In this document: positions 8,241 to 17,104 of the stretch, one piece after another
Numbering within the stretch: the stretch's first letter is position 1
How the letters are laid out: every line of letters begins with the position of its first letter
Origin: Methylopila sp. Yamaguchi
GTDB lineage: Bacteria > Pseudomonadota > Alphaproteobacteria > Rhizobiales > Methylopilaceae
DNA: 64,000 bases
Assembly (NCBI RefSeq): GCF_002897035.1
Contig: NZ_BAUX01000003.1
Coordinates: 275,419 to 339,418, forward strand
Direction of reading: 5' to 3'
Position numbers and translations under genes: made by a program
The notes under the pieces: generated by a model
What the model was told of the DNA's origin: nothing
The model's database searches: none
Seen by the model: the letters and a program-made list of their open reading frames with translations, nothing else

Positions 8241-10176
8241 GGCGGTCTTGCGGGGATGGGCGCCCTGGCTGCTGCTCGGGCTCGTCGCGGGAGCCTTGTG
8301 GGCGGCGACGCTGGGCGCGCATCTCGGCGCCGGACTCCGGCCGTCGAGCGAACTCGACCGTCTGCTGCTGCTGCACAGCCTCCTCCCGCGGGCGGCGACC
8401 GCGTTGCTCGCCGGAGCGGCGCTTGGGCTCGCGGGGGCGCTGCTGCAATCCGCGCTCGACAATCCGCTGGCGGAGCCCGCGACGCTCGGCGTCTCCGCCG
8501 GAGCGCAGCTCGCGCTGACGCTGACCGCGCTGCTGGCGCCTGGTCTGGGCGGTCTGGGCCGCGAGGCGGCGGCCTTCGCCGGGGGCGCTGGGGCCGTGGC
8601 GGCCGTCCTGGCGCTGACCTGGCGGCGGGGGCTCGATCCGGTCTCGGTCGTCCTCACCGGCATGATCGTCGCCATGGTCGCGAGTTCGCTCAGCGCCGCG
8701 CTGATCCTGTCGCAAGGCGAGTACCTGTTCGCGCTGCTGATTTGGGGCGGCGGCTCGCTGAGCCAGCAGAGCTGGGCGCCGGCCGGCGCGATCGCGGCGG
8801 CGCTCGCTCTCGCGGCGCTTCCCGCGGCGTTGCTGGCGCGGCCGCTCGGCGTGATCGCGACGGGCGACTCCGGCGCCCGCGGCCTCGGCGCCCCTGTCGC
8901 GGCGATCCGGCTGCTCGCGCTCGGCGTTGGGGTCGCCTTGGCGACGACTGTCGCGGCGGAGGTCGGGCTGATCGCCTTCGTGGGTCTGGCCGGCCCGGCG
9001 CTCGCCCGGTTGTCCGGGGCTCGGACCACGAAGACCGTCCTGCTGGCTTCGCCGGCCGTGGGCGCCGTGCTGCTGTGGCTTGCGGACGGCGCGGTGCAGA
9101 GCCTGCCCGGCGGCTTCAGCCAGATCCCCACGGGCGCCGCGACAGCGCTGCTCGGCGCGCCGCTGATGCTGTGGCTGCTGCCGCGCCTCAAGATGGCGGA
9201 TCGCCCGCAGAGGCCGGTGCGCGCCTCGTCCCGGCCGGCAGACCGCACTTTTACCGTGCTTCTCGCGCTCGCGGCCGTCGCGCTGCTCGCGGCGGTGGCG
9301 CTGGGCCGCTCGCCGGACGGCTGGCATGTGGCGGTCGGAACAGACTTTGTCGAACTTTGGCCGTTCCGCTGGCCGCGCACGGCGGCGGCGGCGGCGGCCG
9401 GCGCCATGCTGGGGGCGGCGGGCGTGATCGTGCAGCGCATGACCGGCAATCCGCTGGCGAGTCCCGAGGTACTCGGCGTCAGCGCCGGCGCGGGGCTTGG
9501 CCTCGCGGCGGCGATGCTGCTCTCCGCCGACACGGCGCTGCCGCTGCGGTTCGCGGGCTCAGCCGGCGGCGCGCTGGCGGCGCTCGTGCTGATGCTGGCG
9601 ATGTCCGGCGCGCGGGGCGTCGGGGCGGAGCGCTTCCTGCTCGCGGGAGCGACGCTCTCCGCGCTGTGCCTCGCGGCGCTGAACGCGGTGATCGCCACGG
9701 CGTCGGCCCGGGCCTTCGCGCTGCTCGGCTGGATCTCCGGCTCGACCAGCGCCATCGGGCCGGACGAAGCGCTTATCGCCTGCGCGGCGGCGGCGGCCCT
9801 GACGTTGCCGCTGGCCTTCGTCGGCCGCTGGCTCGACGTGCTGCCGCTTGGGACTCCCGTCGCCCGCAGCCTGGGGCTCGGCCTGCGGCCCGCGCGGCTG
9901 GCGCTCACAGCTCTTGCCGCCCTGCTCGCCGCCGCTGCGTCGCTGATCGTCGGGCCGCTGAGCTTCGTGGGGCTGGTCGCGCCCCACGCCGCCTACGCCA
10001 GCGGACTGACGCGGCCGACCGCCCATCTCTCCGGCGGCGCGCTCATCGGCGCGATCCTGATGGTGGCGGCCGACCTTCTGGCCCGCACGGTGATCTTTCC
10101 CTACCAGCTGCCGCTCGGGCTTTTCGCATCGTTGGTCGGCGGCGCCTATCTGGCCTTACTGCTGCGCACACGGTGA
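8233..10176 (+). CDS. fhuB: Fused FecCD-type ferric-siderophore permease (FhuB-like)
   Basis: A 647-residue inner-membrane protein made of two tandem FecCD permease halves (about 20-320 and 335-645), each with roughly ten membrane helices. Each half carries the signature around GLAGALLQSALDNPLAEP and GAAGVIVQRMTGNPLASP. This fused arrangement is characteristic of FhuB for hydroxamate siderophores. The ATG at 8233 overlaps the fhuD-like stop (ATGCGTGA); the frame stays open upstream, but that region is shadow sequence. No FhuC-type ATPase follows; the next genes are on the other strand. Confidence 0.92.
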   Translation: MREAVLRGWAPWLLLGLVAGALWAATLGAHLGAGLRPSSELDRLLLLHSLLPRAATALLAGAALGLAGALLQSALDNPLAEPATLGVSAGAQLALTLTALLAPGLGGLGREAAAFAGGAGAVAAVLALTWRRGLDPVSVVLTGMIVAMVASSLSAALILSQGEYLFALLIWGGGSLSQQSWAPAGAIAAALALAALPAALLARPLGVIATGDSGARGLGAPVAAIRLLALGVGVALATTVAAEVGLIAFVGLAGPALARLSGARTTKTVLLASPAVGAVLLWLADGAVQSLPGGFSQIPTGAATALLGAPLMLWLLPRLKMADRPQRPVRASSRPADRTFTVLLALAAVALLAAVALGRSPDGWHVAVGTDFVELWPFRWPRTAAAAAAGAMLGAAGVIVQRMTGNPLASPEVLGVSAGAGLGLAAAMLLSADTALPLRFAGSAGGALAALVLMLAMSGARGVGAERFLLAGATLSALCLAALNAVIATASARAFALLGWISGSTSAIGPDEALIACAAAAALTLPLAFVGRWLDVLPLGTPVARSLGLGLRPARLALTALAALLAAAASLIVGPLSFVGLVAPHAAYASGLTRPTAHLSGGALIGAILMVAADLLARTVIFPYQLPLGLFASLVGGAYLALLLRTR

Positions 10177-10199
10177 GGCCGGCGCCACCAACCGGCCTC
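10175..10199. terminator. Bidirectional hairpin between fhuB and the pao operon
   Basis: Stem GAGGCCGG / CCGGCCTC with a 9-base loop, lying in the 27-base gap between two convergent genes. Its position fits a shared terminator. Its T tracts are poor, as is common in this GC range. Confidence 0.55.
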
Positions 10200-10203
10200 C
10201 CGG

Positions 10204-12324
10204 TCAGCCGACAAGCACCTTGTCCAGCGTAATCGGAAACTCCCGCACCCGCACGCCGGTGGCGTTGAACACCGCGTTCGCGACGGCCGCGCCCGCGCCG
10301 CAGATGCCAAGCTCGCCCACGCCCTTGGCGCCCAGCGGGTTCGCCTTGTCGTCATGCTCTTCGATGAAGAAGGCATCGACGTTCGGCACGTCGGCGTGGG
10401 CCGCCACGTGGTACTCGCCGAGATCGCCGTTTACGACGTGGCCGAAGCGCGGATCGACCACCGCCTCCTCGAACAGCGCCGAGGACACGCCCCAAATCAT
10501 GCCGCCGATCATCTGGGAGCGGGCGGTCTTCGCGTTCAGGATCCGGCCGGCCGCGAAGGCGCCGAGCATCCGCCGCAGGCGAATCTCGCCGGTATCCTCG
10601 TCGACCGCGACCTCGGCGAAATGCGCCCCGAAGCAATACTGCGAGTAGTCCTTGTAGGACTGGGTTTCGCGCATGCCCTTCACCGATCCCGTCGCTTCGA
10701 ACACCCGTGCCTCGTCCGTGCGCGCCATCTCGGCCTTGACCTTGCGCGCGGCGTCCAGCACCGCGGAGGCGGAGCTCGCCGCGCCCCAGGAGCCGCCGGA
10801 GCCGGGGCTGACGGGGAAGCGACTGTCGCCGAGTTCGACGGTGACCGCGTGGAGCGGTACGCCCAGCTCTTCCGCCGCGACCTGCGCCAGGATCGTATAG
10901 GTGCCGGTGCCGATGTCGGTCATGTCGGTCCTCACCCGAACGGTGCGGTCTTCGGCGACGCGCACGGTCGCGGCGCAGGGGCCGAGGTAGTTCGGGCGGA
11001 TCGCGGCGGCGACGCCGTAGCCGATCAGCGTCGGCCCGTCGCGGCGTTCGCGCGGCGCCTTCGGACGGTCGCTCCAGCCGAAGCGGGCCGCGCCCTCGCG
11101 CAGACATTCGACCAGCTTGCGCGACGAGAACGGAACCTTCTTCTCCGGGTCGGTTTGGGTGTCGTTCAGGATGCGCATCTCGACGGGGTCGAGGCCGAGC
11201 TTGTGGGCGAGTTCGTCAACGGCGCTTTCGAGCGCCAGAAGGCCCGGCGCCTCGCCCGGCGCGCGCACGGGTTCGCCGCCCTGCATGTCCAGGTTCACCA
11301 GCCGGTGACGCGTCAGAATGGACGGCGCGCCGTAGAGCGCCCGGGTGGAGCTCGCGGTCTGCTCCGCGAACTCCTCGATCGGGGAGGACTGCATCCAGAC
11401 CTCGTGGGACACCCCGGTCAGCTTGCCGTCGCGGGTCGCCGACAGGCGCACCCTCTGGATAGCCTCCGGGCGGTGACCGACGTTCGAGAACACCTGCTGG
11501 CGGCTCTGCGCCACCTTCACCGGCCGCTTCAGCGTCCGCGCGCCGAAAGCCGCGAGCACGACTTCGGCCCGCATGCCGAGCTTGCCGCCGAAGCCGCCGC
11601 CGACGTAGGGGCTTACGATCCGGACCTTCTCGAGCGGGATCTCGAGCGTGGCCGCGAGCGCCTTGCGGGTGTTGGCGACGTTCTGGGTCGAGGTCCGCAC
11701 CGTCACCTCGTCGCCCTCCCAGGAGGCGATTGCGGCGTGGGGCTCCAGAGCCATGTGGTGCTGCTGGGCGACGTGGTAGGTGGCGTCCACCGTGACGGGC
11801 CCGGCGGCGAACGCCGCCTCGAAGTCGCCCTCGGAGGTGTCGGTCTTCATGCCGACGTTGATGGTTTCCGGCGCGTAGGCCGCCTTCAAATGTCGCTCCA
11901 GCCCGAGAACGGGCGTCTCGGCCTGATACTCGACCGTCACCAGCGCGGCCGCGGCGCGAGCGGCTTCGAAGGTGTCGGCCACGACGAAGGCCACCGGCTC
12001 GCCCCAGTGCCGGACGCGGTCGTCGCCGAGATAAGGCCGCGCCCGGGCGAAGCGCGCGGAGGCCCGCGGCGGGCCGAACGCGGGCTGCTTCGGCGCGTTG
12101 CGGTGGGTCATCACCAGCAGCACGCCAGGCGCAGCCTCCGCCGCCGTCGCGTCGATCGCGCGAACGCGCCCCTTGGCGATGGTCGCGGGGACGATGACGC
12201 CATAGGCCGGCGCACGCTCGAGCCGGTGCTCGTAGGCGTAAGGCGCGCCGCCCGTCACCTTGAGGCGCCCGTCGACGCGGTCGACGGGCTGGCCGATGGG
12301 GTTTGCGGAGATGTCGAGCGCCAT
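10204..12324 (-). CDS. paoC: Xanthine-dehydrogenase-family molybdopterin subunit (PaoC-like)
   Basis: A 706-residue large subunit of a periplasmic aldehyde oxidoreductase (molybdenum hydroxylase). It binds molybdopterin cytosine dinucleotide and oxidises aldehydes to acids. Recognisable elements: substrate-channel and cofactor loops (YVGGGFGGKLGMRAE) and the C-terminal GVGELGICGAGAAVANA, where E671 is the expected catalytic glutamate. The start is placed at MALDIS (12324) because AGGAGG lies 6-7 bases upstream. It is 11 bases after paoB and is the last gene of paoA-paoB-paoC. The substrate is likely an aromatic or aliphatic aldehyde, by analogy with E. coli PaoABC. Confidence 0.92.
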   Translation of the reverse strand: MALDISANPIGQPVDRVDGRLKVTGGAPYAYEHRLERAPAYGVIVPATIAKGRVRAIDATAAEAAPGVLLVMTHRNAPKQPAFGPPRASARFARARPYLGDDRVRHWGEPVAFVVADTFEAARAAAALVTVEYQAETPVLGLERHLKAAYAPETINVGMKTDTSEGDFEAAFAAGPVTVDATYHVAQQHHMALEPHAAIASWEGDEVTVRTSTQNVANTRKALAATLEIPLEKVRIVSPYVGGGFGGKLGMRAEVVLAAFGARTLKRPVKVAQSRQQVFSNVGHRPEAIQRVRLSATRDGKLTGVSHEVWMQSSPIEEFAEQTASSTRALYGAPSILTRHRLVNLDMQGGEPVRAPGEAPGLLALESAVDELAHKLGLDPVEMRILNDTQTDPEKKVPFSSRKLVECLREGAARFGWSDRPKAPRERRDGPTLIGYGVAAAIRPNYLGPCAATVRVAEDRTVRVRTDMTDIGTGTYTILAQVAAEELGVPLHAVTVELGDSRFPVSPGSGGSWGAASSASAVLDAARKVKAEMARTDEARVFEATGSVKGMRETQSYKDYSQYCFGAHFAEVAVDEDTGEIRLRRMLGAFAAGRILNAKTARSQMIGGMIWGVSSALFEEAVVDPRFGHVVNGDLGEYHVAAHADVPNVDAFFIEEHDDKANPLGAKGVGELGICGAGAAVANAVFNATGVRVREFPITLDKVLVG

Positions 12325-12335
12325 GTCCGGCCTCC

Positions 12336-13325
12336 TCACGACGACAGGCCGGCGGCGTCGGCGAGGGTGCGCCGGATCGTCCGCTTCGCAAGATCGATCT
12401 TGAAGTCGTTCGCGCCGTATCCGCGCGCGCCCTTGAGCGCCGCATCCGCGGCGGCGTCAAAGCTCGCCTCTGGTCGGCTCTCAGCGCTGAGCGCCTGCTC
12501 GGCCTCCGCGACCCGCCACGGCTTGTGCGCGACGCCGCCGAGGGCGAGCCGGCCGCCCAGCACCTGCCCGTCGCGGGCGTCGACCACCGCGGCGACCGAG
12601 ACCAGCGCGAAGGCGTAGGACGCCCGGTCGCGGACCTTGCGGTAGACCTGACGGCCGGGGGGCGGCGGCGGCAGCCTGACCGCCGTGATGAGTTCGCCGT
12701 GCGCCAGCACCGTGTCCGCGTCGGGGCCCTGCGCCGGGTCGCGATAGAGCTCGGACACCGGTATCTCGCGGGTTGCGCCGTCGCCGGTCACCGTCCGCAC
12801 CTGCGCGTCGAGCGCGGTCATGGCAACCGCCATGTCGGAGGGGTGCGTGGCGATGCAGGCGTCGCTCGCGCCGAGCACGGCGTGGATGCGGTTGAAGCCG
12901 CCGAGCGCCGAGCAGCCCGAGCCGGGCGTGCGCTTGTTGCAGGGCGTCGCCGTGTTGGTGAAGTAGGGGCAGCGCGTCCGCTGCAGCAGGTTTCCGCCGG
13001 TGGAGGCCGCGTTGCGCAACTGCCCCGAGGCGCCGGCCAGCAGCGCGCGCGACAGCAGGGGATAGGCCCGGCGCACCCGAGCGTCGGCCGCGAGCGCTGA
13101 GTTCTTCACCTGCGCGCCGACGACCAGACCGCCGTCCTCGGTCTCGTCGATCGCGTCGAGCTTCAGCCGCGAGACGTCCACGAGATGCTTCGGCCGCGCG
13201 ACCCCGAGCTTCATCAGGTCCACGAGGTTGGTGCCGCCGGCGATGAAGGCTGCGTCCGGGCGCTCCGCGACCGCCTTGGCGGCCGCCGCCGCGTCGGCGG
13301 CGCGTTCGTAGGTGAAGGGCGTCAC
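12336..13325 (-). CDS. paoB: FAD-binding subunit of aldehyde oxidoreductase (PaoB-like)
   Basis: A 329-residue flavoprotein subunit that passes electrons from the Mo site and 2Fe-2S centres to an acceptor. The FAD loop is [14 protein letters not shown] (about 28-41). The inserted loop around QRTRCPYF...PCNKR...GSGC (C119, C129, C138) is the extra Fe-S loop that distinguishes PaoB-type subunits from ordinary XdhB. The GTG start at 13325 overlaps the paoA stop by four bases (GTGA), indicating translational coupling. Confidence 0.92.
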   Translation of the reverse strand: MTPFTYERAADAAAAAKAVAERPDAAFIAGGTNLVDLMKLGVARPKHLVDVSRLKLDAIDETEDGGLVVGAQVKNSALAADARVRRAYPLLSRALLAGASGQLRNAASTGGNLLQRTRCPYFTNTATPCNKRTPGSGCSALGGFNRIHAVLGASDACIATHPSDMAVAMTALDAQVRTVTGDGATREIPVSELYRDPAQGPDADTVLAHGELITAVRLPPPPPGRQVYRKVRDRASYAFALVSVAAVVDARDGQVLGGRLALGGVAHKPWRVAEAEQALSAESRPEASFDAAADAALKGARGYGANDFKIDLAKRTIRRTLADAAGLSS

Positions 13326-13975
13326 AGGGCGCCTCCTTCGGACGCGTCGCGGATCGCGGCGACGATGTTGGGATAGGCGGCGCATCGGCAGAGGTTGCCG
13401 CTCATGCGCTCGCGGATCTCGGCGTCGGTAAGGTCGATCGCGATGCCCAGGTCCTCGGTGACGTGGCTGGGCCAGCCTGCTTCGACCTCCTTCAGCATGG
13501 CGACGCTGGAGCAGATCTGGCCGGGGGTGCAGTAGCCGCACTGGAAGCCGTCGTGACGGAGGAAGGCCGCCTGCATCGGGTGCAGGTCGGCTTCGGCGGC
13601 GAGCCCCTCGATGGTGGTCACCTCGTCGCCCGCGTGCATCACCGCGAGGGTGAGGCACGAATTGATGCGCTGCCCGCCGACCATGACCGTGCAGGCGCCG
13701 CATTGGCCGTGATCGCAGCCCTTCTTGGAGCCCGTCAGATGCAGATGCTCGCGCAGCGCGTCGAGCAGCGTCGTGCGGGGATCGAGGCTAAGCGTCTGCG
13801 GCGTTCCGTTGACGATGAAGCGGACCTCGGATGCGTGCACCGACGGCGCCGAGGCGGGAAGGGCGTCGGGAGCGGCGGCGGCCGCGGGCGCGCAGACGCC
13901 CAGGGCGGCGGCGGCCACGGAGGCCTCCAGCACCTCTCGGCGCGACAGGCGAAGAAATTCGGTTTCCGGCATCAT
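13322..13975 (-). CDS. paoA: 2Fe-2S subunit of aldehyde oxidoreductase (PaoA-like), Tat-exported
   Basis: A 217-residue subunit with two [2Fe-2S] clusters. Plant-type cluster ligands are C87, C92, C95 and C107 ([12 protein letters not shown]...SC); the second cluster uses C146, C149, C196 and C198 (CGYCTPGQ...LCRC). The N terminus ([25 protein letters not shown]) is a Tat signal, so the folded complex is probably exported as in E. coli PaoABC. It is the first gene of the operon, 173 bases after a co-oriented AraC-type regulator gene. No XdhC/PaoD maturation chaperone gene lies beside it. Confidence 0.94.
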   Translation of the reverse strand: MMPETEFLRLSRREVLEASVAAAALGVCAPAAAAAPDALPASAPSVHASEVRFIVNGTPQTLSLDPRTTLLDALREHLHLTGSKKGCDHGQCGACTVMVGGQRINSCLTLAVMHAGDEVTTIEGLAAEADLHPMQAAFLRHDGFQCGYCTPGQICSSVAMLKEVEAGWPSHVTEDLGIAIDLTDAEIRERMSGNLCRCAAYPNIVAAIRDASEGGAL

Positions 13976-14148
13976 GCGGCGTCCTCGCAGATCGGTGCGG
14001 GCCGCCCGCGCGAAGCCCGATTCGGAGTCGTCCGGGCCACCCCCGCGTGCGGATGCGGCCGCGTCCGGCGCTCATCGGGGGCGGGCGCTGTTCACAGCGG
14101 TTCTAGATTGGACGGTCGCCGCCGGCTTCCAGGATCCCGGCGTGAATT

Positions 14149-15033
14149 TCAGGATCGCGCGGCGATCTCCGCGCGGTAGGCGCCCGGCGTGCGGCCGGTG
14201 CGCTCCCGGAAGGCTGTCGCGAAATGGCTCTGGCTGGAGAAGCCGCAAGCGAGGGCGATCTCGGCCAGGCTCCGACGCCGTTCGCCCAACAGCCGCTCGG
14301 CGCGTCGCACGCGCCGCTCCAGGACATAAGCGTAGGGCGCGACGCCCATCGCCGCGCGAAAGCGCCGGGCGAACCGGTCCACCGGCATGTCGAGCAGCCC
14401 GGCGAGGTCGACAAGCGCGATGTCTTCGTCGAGATGGTCTTCGACGTGGTCGACGATCCGGGCCAGCGCCCGACGGGAGAGCCCGCCGCCGGCGTCGGTC
14501 GGGGCAGGGGCGCCGCCGAGCGCGGACAGGCGCAGAAGGATCAGCGCCGTCATGTGCTCGATGTAGGCGGCTCCCGGATCGCCTCCGTCGCCGACTGCGT
14601 CGCGGAGGCCCGTCAGCAACGCGGCGATCACCGGATCCTCCCCGTTGACGAAGGCCTGCGGCGCCTTGAGGCCGGCGCAGCCCGCCAGGCTCTCGCCGAG
14701 GGCTGGGTCGATCCAAAGCGCGGCGTAGGAGAGGTCCGCCCGCCGATAGGATCCGCGACGGCGGACGCCCGCGGGCACGAAGCTCAGGGCGCCCGGAGCG
14801 TCGCGGCCGGCGTAGGGGCCGCCGCCATCGACGCGCACCTCCGTCGCGCCCGTCCCGCCCGCTTCGGTGAGGACGATCAGGTGAGAGGGCGATGTCCAAT
14901 CCAGCGGGGCGTGGTCGCAGACCCAGGAGCGGCGGTCAAAGGTGACGGCGCCGCCGGCCCAGCGTCGCGCGGCCGGCGCACTGACCGCGCCGCCTCGCTC
15001 CGTCACCCTGCCGTGGCCGACCAGAGGCCGCAT
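14149..15033 (-). CDS. AraC-family transcriptional regulator
   Basis: A 294-residue regulator with an N-terminal cupin-like sensor domain (about 25-185) and a C-terminal AraC DNA-binding domain (about 195-290; LVDLAGLLDMPVDRFARRF and LAEIALACGFSSQSHFATAF). The ATG at 15033 has GGAAGGTGAGG upstream; a GTG nine bases earlier is the alternative. It is co-oriented with paoABC and lies directly upstream, so it may control the aldehyde oxidoreductase. It could equally belong to the TTT operon on its other side. Confidence 0.88.
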   Translation of the reverse strand: MRPLVGHGRVTERGGAVSAPAARRWAGGAVTFDRRSWVCDHAPLDWTSPSHLIVLTEAGGTGATEVRVDGGGPYAGRDAPGALSFVPAGVRRRGSYRRADLSYAALWIDPALGESLAGCAGLKAPQAFVNGEDPVIAALLTGLRDAVGDGGDPGAAYIEHMTALILLRLSALGGAPAPTDAGGGLSRRALARIVDHVEDHLDEDIALVDLAGLLDMPVDRFARRFRAAMGVAPYAYVLERRVRRAERLLGERRRSLAEIALACGFSSQSHFATAFRERTGRTPGAYRAEIAARS

Positions 15034-15095
15034 CGTCCTCACCTTCCGCGGATCGTCGGGCGGATGGTAGGGCGCCGAAGCGCAAGCGAGAAGCA

Positions 15096-15123
15096 GCAGC
15101 GCGGGGGAGGGGCCCCGCGCTGC
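15096..15123 (-). terminator. Hairpin downstream of tctC-like gene
   Basis: Perfect 11-bp stem GCAGCGCGGGG / CCCCGCGCTGC with a 6-base loop, 15 bases past the tctC stop on the minus strand, followed by TTCTCGC in the direction of transcription. It would end the TTT operon before the AraC gene. Confidence 0.7.
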
Positions 15124-15137
15124 CCCTTCGCCCCGCC

Positions 15138-16133
15138 TCAGTTGGTGACGAGCCAGCCCGCCTTCTCGAACAGGGTGCGAGCCTCAGCCTGCTCCTTCTT
15201 CACCTGGTCGGCGAAGGCCTGGCCGGTGACGAAGCGGTCGGTCTGGGAGGTGCGGGCGAGCCACTCCTTCCACTCCGGCGTCTCGCGCACCTTGGCCATG
15301 ACGCCGGCGTAGTAGGCCGCCTGCTCGTCGGTCGCCTTGGCGTTCAGCCACACCGTGCGCGGCATCTGGTACTGCTCGACCGCGATCCCGGATTCCTTGC
15401 AGGTCGGGATGTCGGCCCAGGACATGTCGGCCGTGACCTTCTGGTCGTAGGACATGCGCTGGGGCGAGAACACGCAGAGCGGCCGGACCTGGCCGCCCTT
15501 CCACTGGCCGACGTTCTCCTGCGGGTTGTTGAAGTTCGCCTCGATGTGCGCGCCGGCGAGCTGCGTCGCGGCCTCGCCGCCGGACTTGAACGGGATGTAG
15601 GTGAACTTCGCGTCGGTCGCGTATTCGATCCGCTTCGACAGGATCTGGTCGGTGTCCTTCGACTGGCTGCCGCCGACCTGAAGCGGCTTTTCCTTGGCCG
15701 CGGCGACGAAGGCGGCGGCGTCCTTGTAGGGCGCGTCCTTGTGCGTCCAGAGCAGGAACTCGTCGACCGCCATGGCGGCGACGGGGCGGAGGTCGTCCGG
15801 CTGGTAGCCCGACTTCGTCACCAGCGGCAGCAGCCACTCGTTGTTGGTGCCGAAGACGAGCTTGTGCGGATCGGCGCCCGCGAGCTTGCCGTAGACGAAG
15901 GCTTCGGTGCCTGCGCCGCCGCCCTTGTTGGTGACGATCATGTTCACCGGCATCAGCTCGTGCTTCTGGATGATCGACTGGATCAGCCGGGCGAACTGGT
16001 CGGTGCCGCCGCCGGCGCCCGAGGCGACGACGAATTCGACGGGTTTCACCGGCTTCCACTCCGCCGCGGCGGGCGCGGCGACGGCGGCGGCGCCAAGCAG
16101 GCCGAGGGCGATCTTCGTGGTCAGGCTAGGCAT
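15138..16133 (-). CDS. Tripartite tricarboxylate transporter (TTT) binding protein, TctC/Bug family
   Basis: A 331-residue periplasmic receptor with a cleavable signal peptide (about 1-24, ending AAPAAAEW). It has the Bug-type ligand loop VASGAGGGTDQFARL and the second lobe around GTNNEWLLPLVTKSGY. A GGAGGA Shine-Dalgarno precedes the ATG. It is the last gene of the pdxA-tctB-tctA-dehydrogenase-tctC unit, 68 bases after the dehydrogenase gene. TTT receptors bind carboxylates such as citrate, tartrate or aromatic acids; the ligand here is unknown. Confidence 0.92.
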   Translation of the reverse strand: MPSLTTKIALGLLGAAAVAAPAAAEWKPVKPVEFVVASGAGGGTDQFARLIQSIIQKHELMPVNMIVTNKGGGAGTEAFVYGKLAGADPHKLVFGTNNEWLLPLVTKSGYQPDDLRPVAAMAVDEFLLWTHKDAPYKDAAAFVAAAKEKPLQVGGSQSKDTDQILSKRIEYATDAKFTYIPFKSGGEAATQLAGAHIEANFNNPQENVGQWKGGQVRPLCVFSPQRMSYDQKVTADMSWADIPTCKESGIAVEQYQMPRTVWLNAKATDEQAAYYAGVMAKVRETPEWKEWLARTSQTDRFVTGQAFADQVKKEQAEARTLFEKAGWLVTN

Positions 16134-16201
16134 CAGCTGTTCCTCCAGGTCCTAAAGTCCGTCGCGCCCCTCTGGCGTGGGCGTTGATCGAATCTGCGAT
16201 G

Positions 16202-17104
16202 TCAGGCGGCGCGGCTGTCCGCGCCGTCCAGTCCGTTGCGGCGCTCGAGCTCGACCAGCAGGCCGGAGTGATCGAGGTCGCCGGCGTTCGCGAGCAGGCC
16301 GCGGAACAGGTCCGCCAGCAGCCCGGAGAACGGCAGGTCGAGCCCGAGCCCTTCGGCGGCCGAGAGCGCGTTGTCGATGTCCTTGAGATGGGTAACCGAA
16401 CGGCCCTTGGTGACGAAGTCGCGCTCCACCATCCGCTGACCGTGCAGCTCCAGCACGCGGCTCTCGGCGAAACCGCCGCGGAGCGCCTCGCGGACCTTGG
16501 CGGGATCGGCGCCGCCCTTGGCCGCCAGCATCAGCGCTTCGCCGACGGCGCCGATGGCGACGCCGACGATGATCTGGTTGGCGAGCTTCGCGAGTTGCCC
16601 TGAGCCGGAGGGGCCGACGTGGACCGGCCTGCCCATGGCCTTGAGCAGCGTCTCGACGCGGGCGAAGGCGTCGGGCTCGCCGCCGGCCATGATGGCGAGC
16701 GTGCCGGCTTCGGCGCCTACGGTGCCGCCCGAGACCGGCGCGTCCACATGCGCAACGCCCCTGCGGGCGAGCCGGGCCGCATGGTCCTGCGCTTCCGCGG
16801 GCTTGATCGAGCTCATGTCGACCACGACCGCGCCGGATTTCAGCGCCGCGTCGGCGCCGGAAGCGAACAGCACCTCGGCGACGATCGGGCCGTTCTCAAG
16901 CATGGCCACGACGACGTCCGCCCCCGCGACGGCCTCCGCCGGGCTGTCGGCCACGCGCGCGCCCAGCGCTTCGAGCGCCTCGGCCTTTGCGCGGGAGCGG
17001 TTCCAGGCCGTGACGTGGTAGCCGGCCTTCAAGAGGTTCGCCGCTTGATGGCGCCCCATAAGACCGATGCCAAGAAACGCGACGGTGGGTTTGGCCGCGG
17101 TCAT
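16202..17104 (-). CDS. NAD(P)-dependent 3-hydroxyacid dehydrogenase (HIBADH/GarR family)
   Basis: A 300-residue beta-hydroxyacid dehydrogenase. It has a Rossmann motif (FLGIGLMGRHQAANLL, 10-25), the substrate loop DAPVSGGTVGAEAGTL (121-136) and catalytic K173 with N176 (GQLAKLANQ). Its relatives reduce tartronate semialdehyde (GarR/GlxR) or oxidise 3-hydroxyisobutyrate (MmsB). The ATG overlaps the tctA stop (ATGA), so it is co-translated with a carboxylate permease. It probably processes the imported compound or its product. Exact substrate not assignable. Confidence 0.88.
   Translation of the reverse strand: MTAAKPTVAFLGIGLMGRHQAANLLKAGYHVTAWNRSRAKAEALEALGARVADSPAEAVAGADVVVAMLENGPIVAEVLFASGADAALKSGAVVVDMSSIKPAEAQDHAARLARRGVAHVDAPVSGGTVGAEAGTLAIMAGGEPDAFARVETLLKAMGRPVHVGPSGSGQLAKLANQIIVGVAIGAVGEALMLAAKGGADPAKVREALRGGFAESRVLELHGQRMVERDFVTKGRSVTHLKDIDNALSAAEGLGLDLPFSGLLADLFRGLLANAGDLDHSGLLVELERRNGLDGADSRAA

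Noticed and set aside
7257..10232. Long antisense and alternative-frame open frames over the fhuD/fhuB genes
   Set aside because: Compositionally biased (Arg/Ala/Ser), no ribosome site or motif, while the sense frames encode recognisable transporter proteins.
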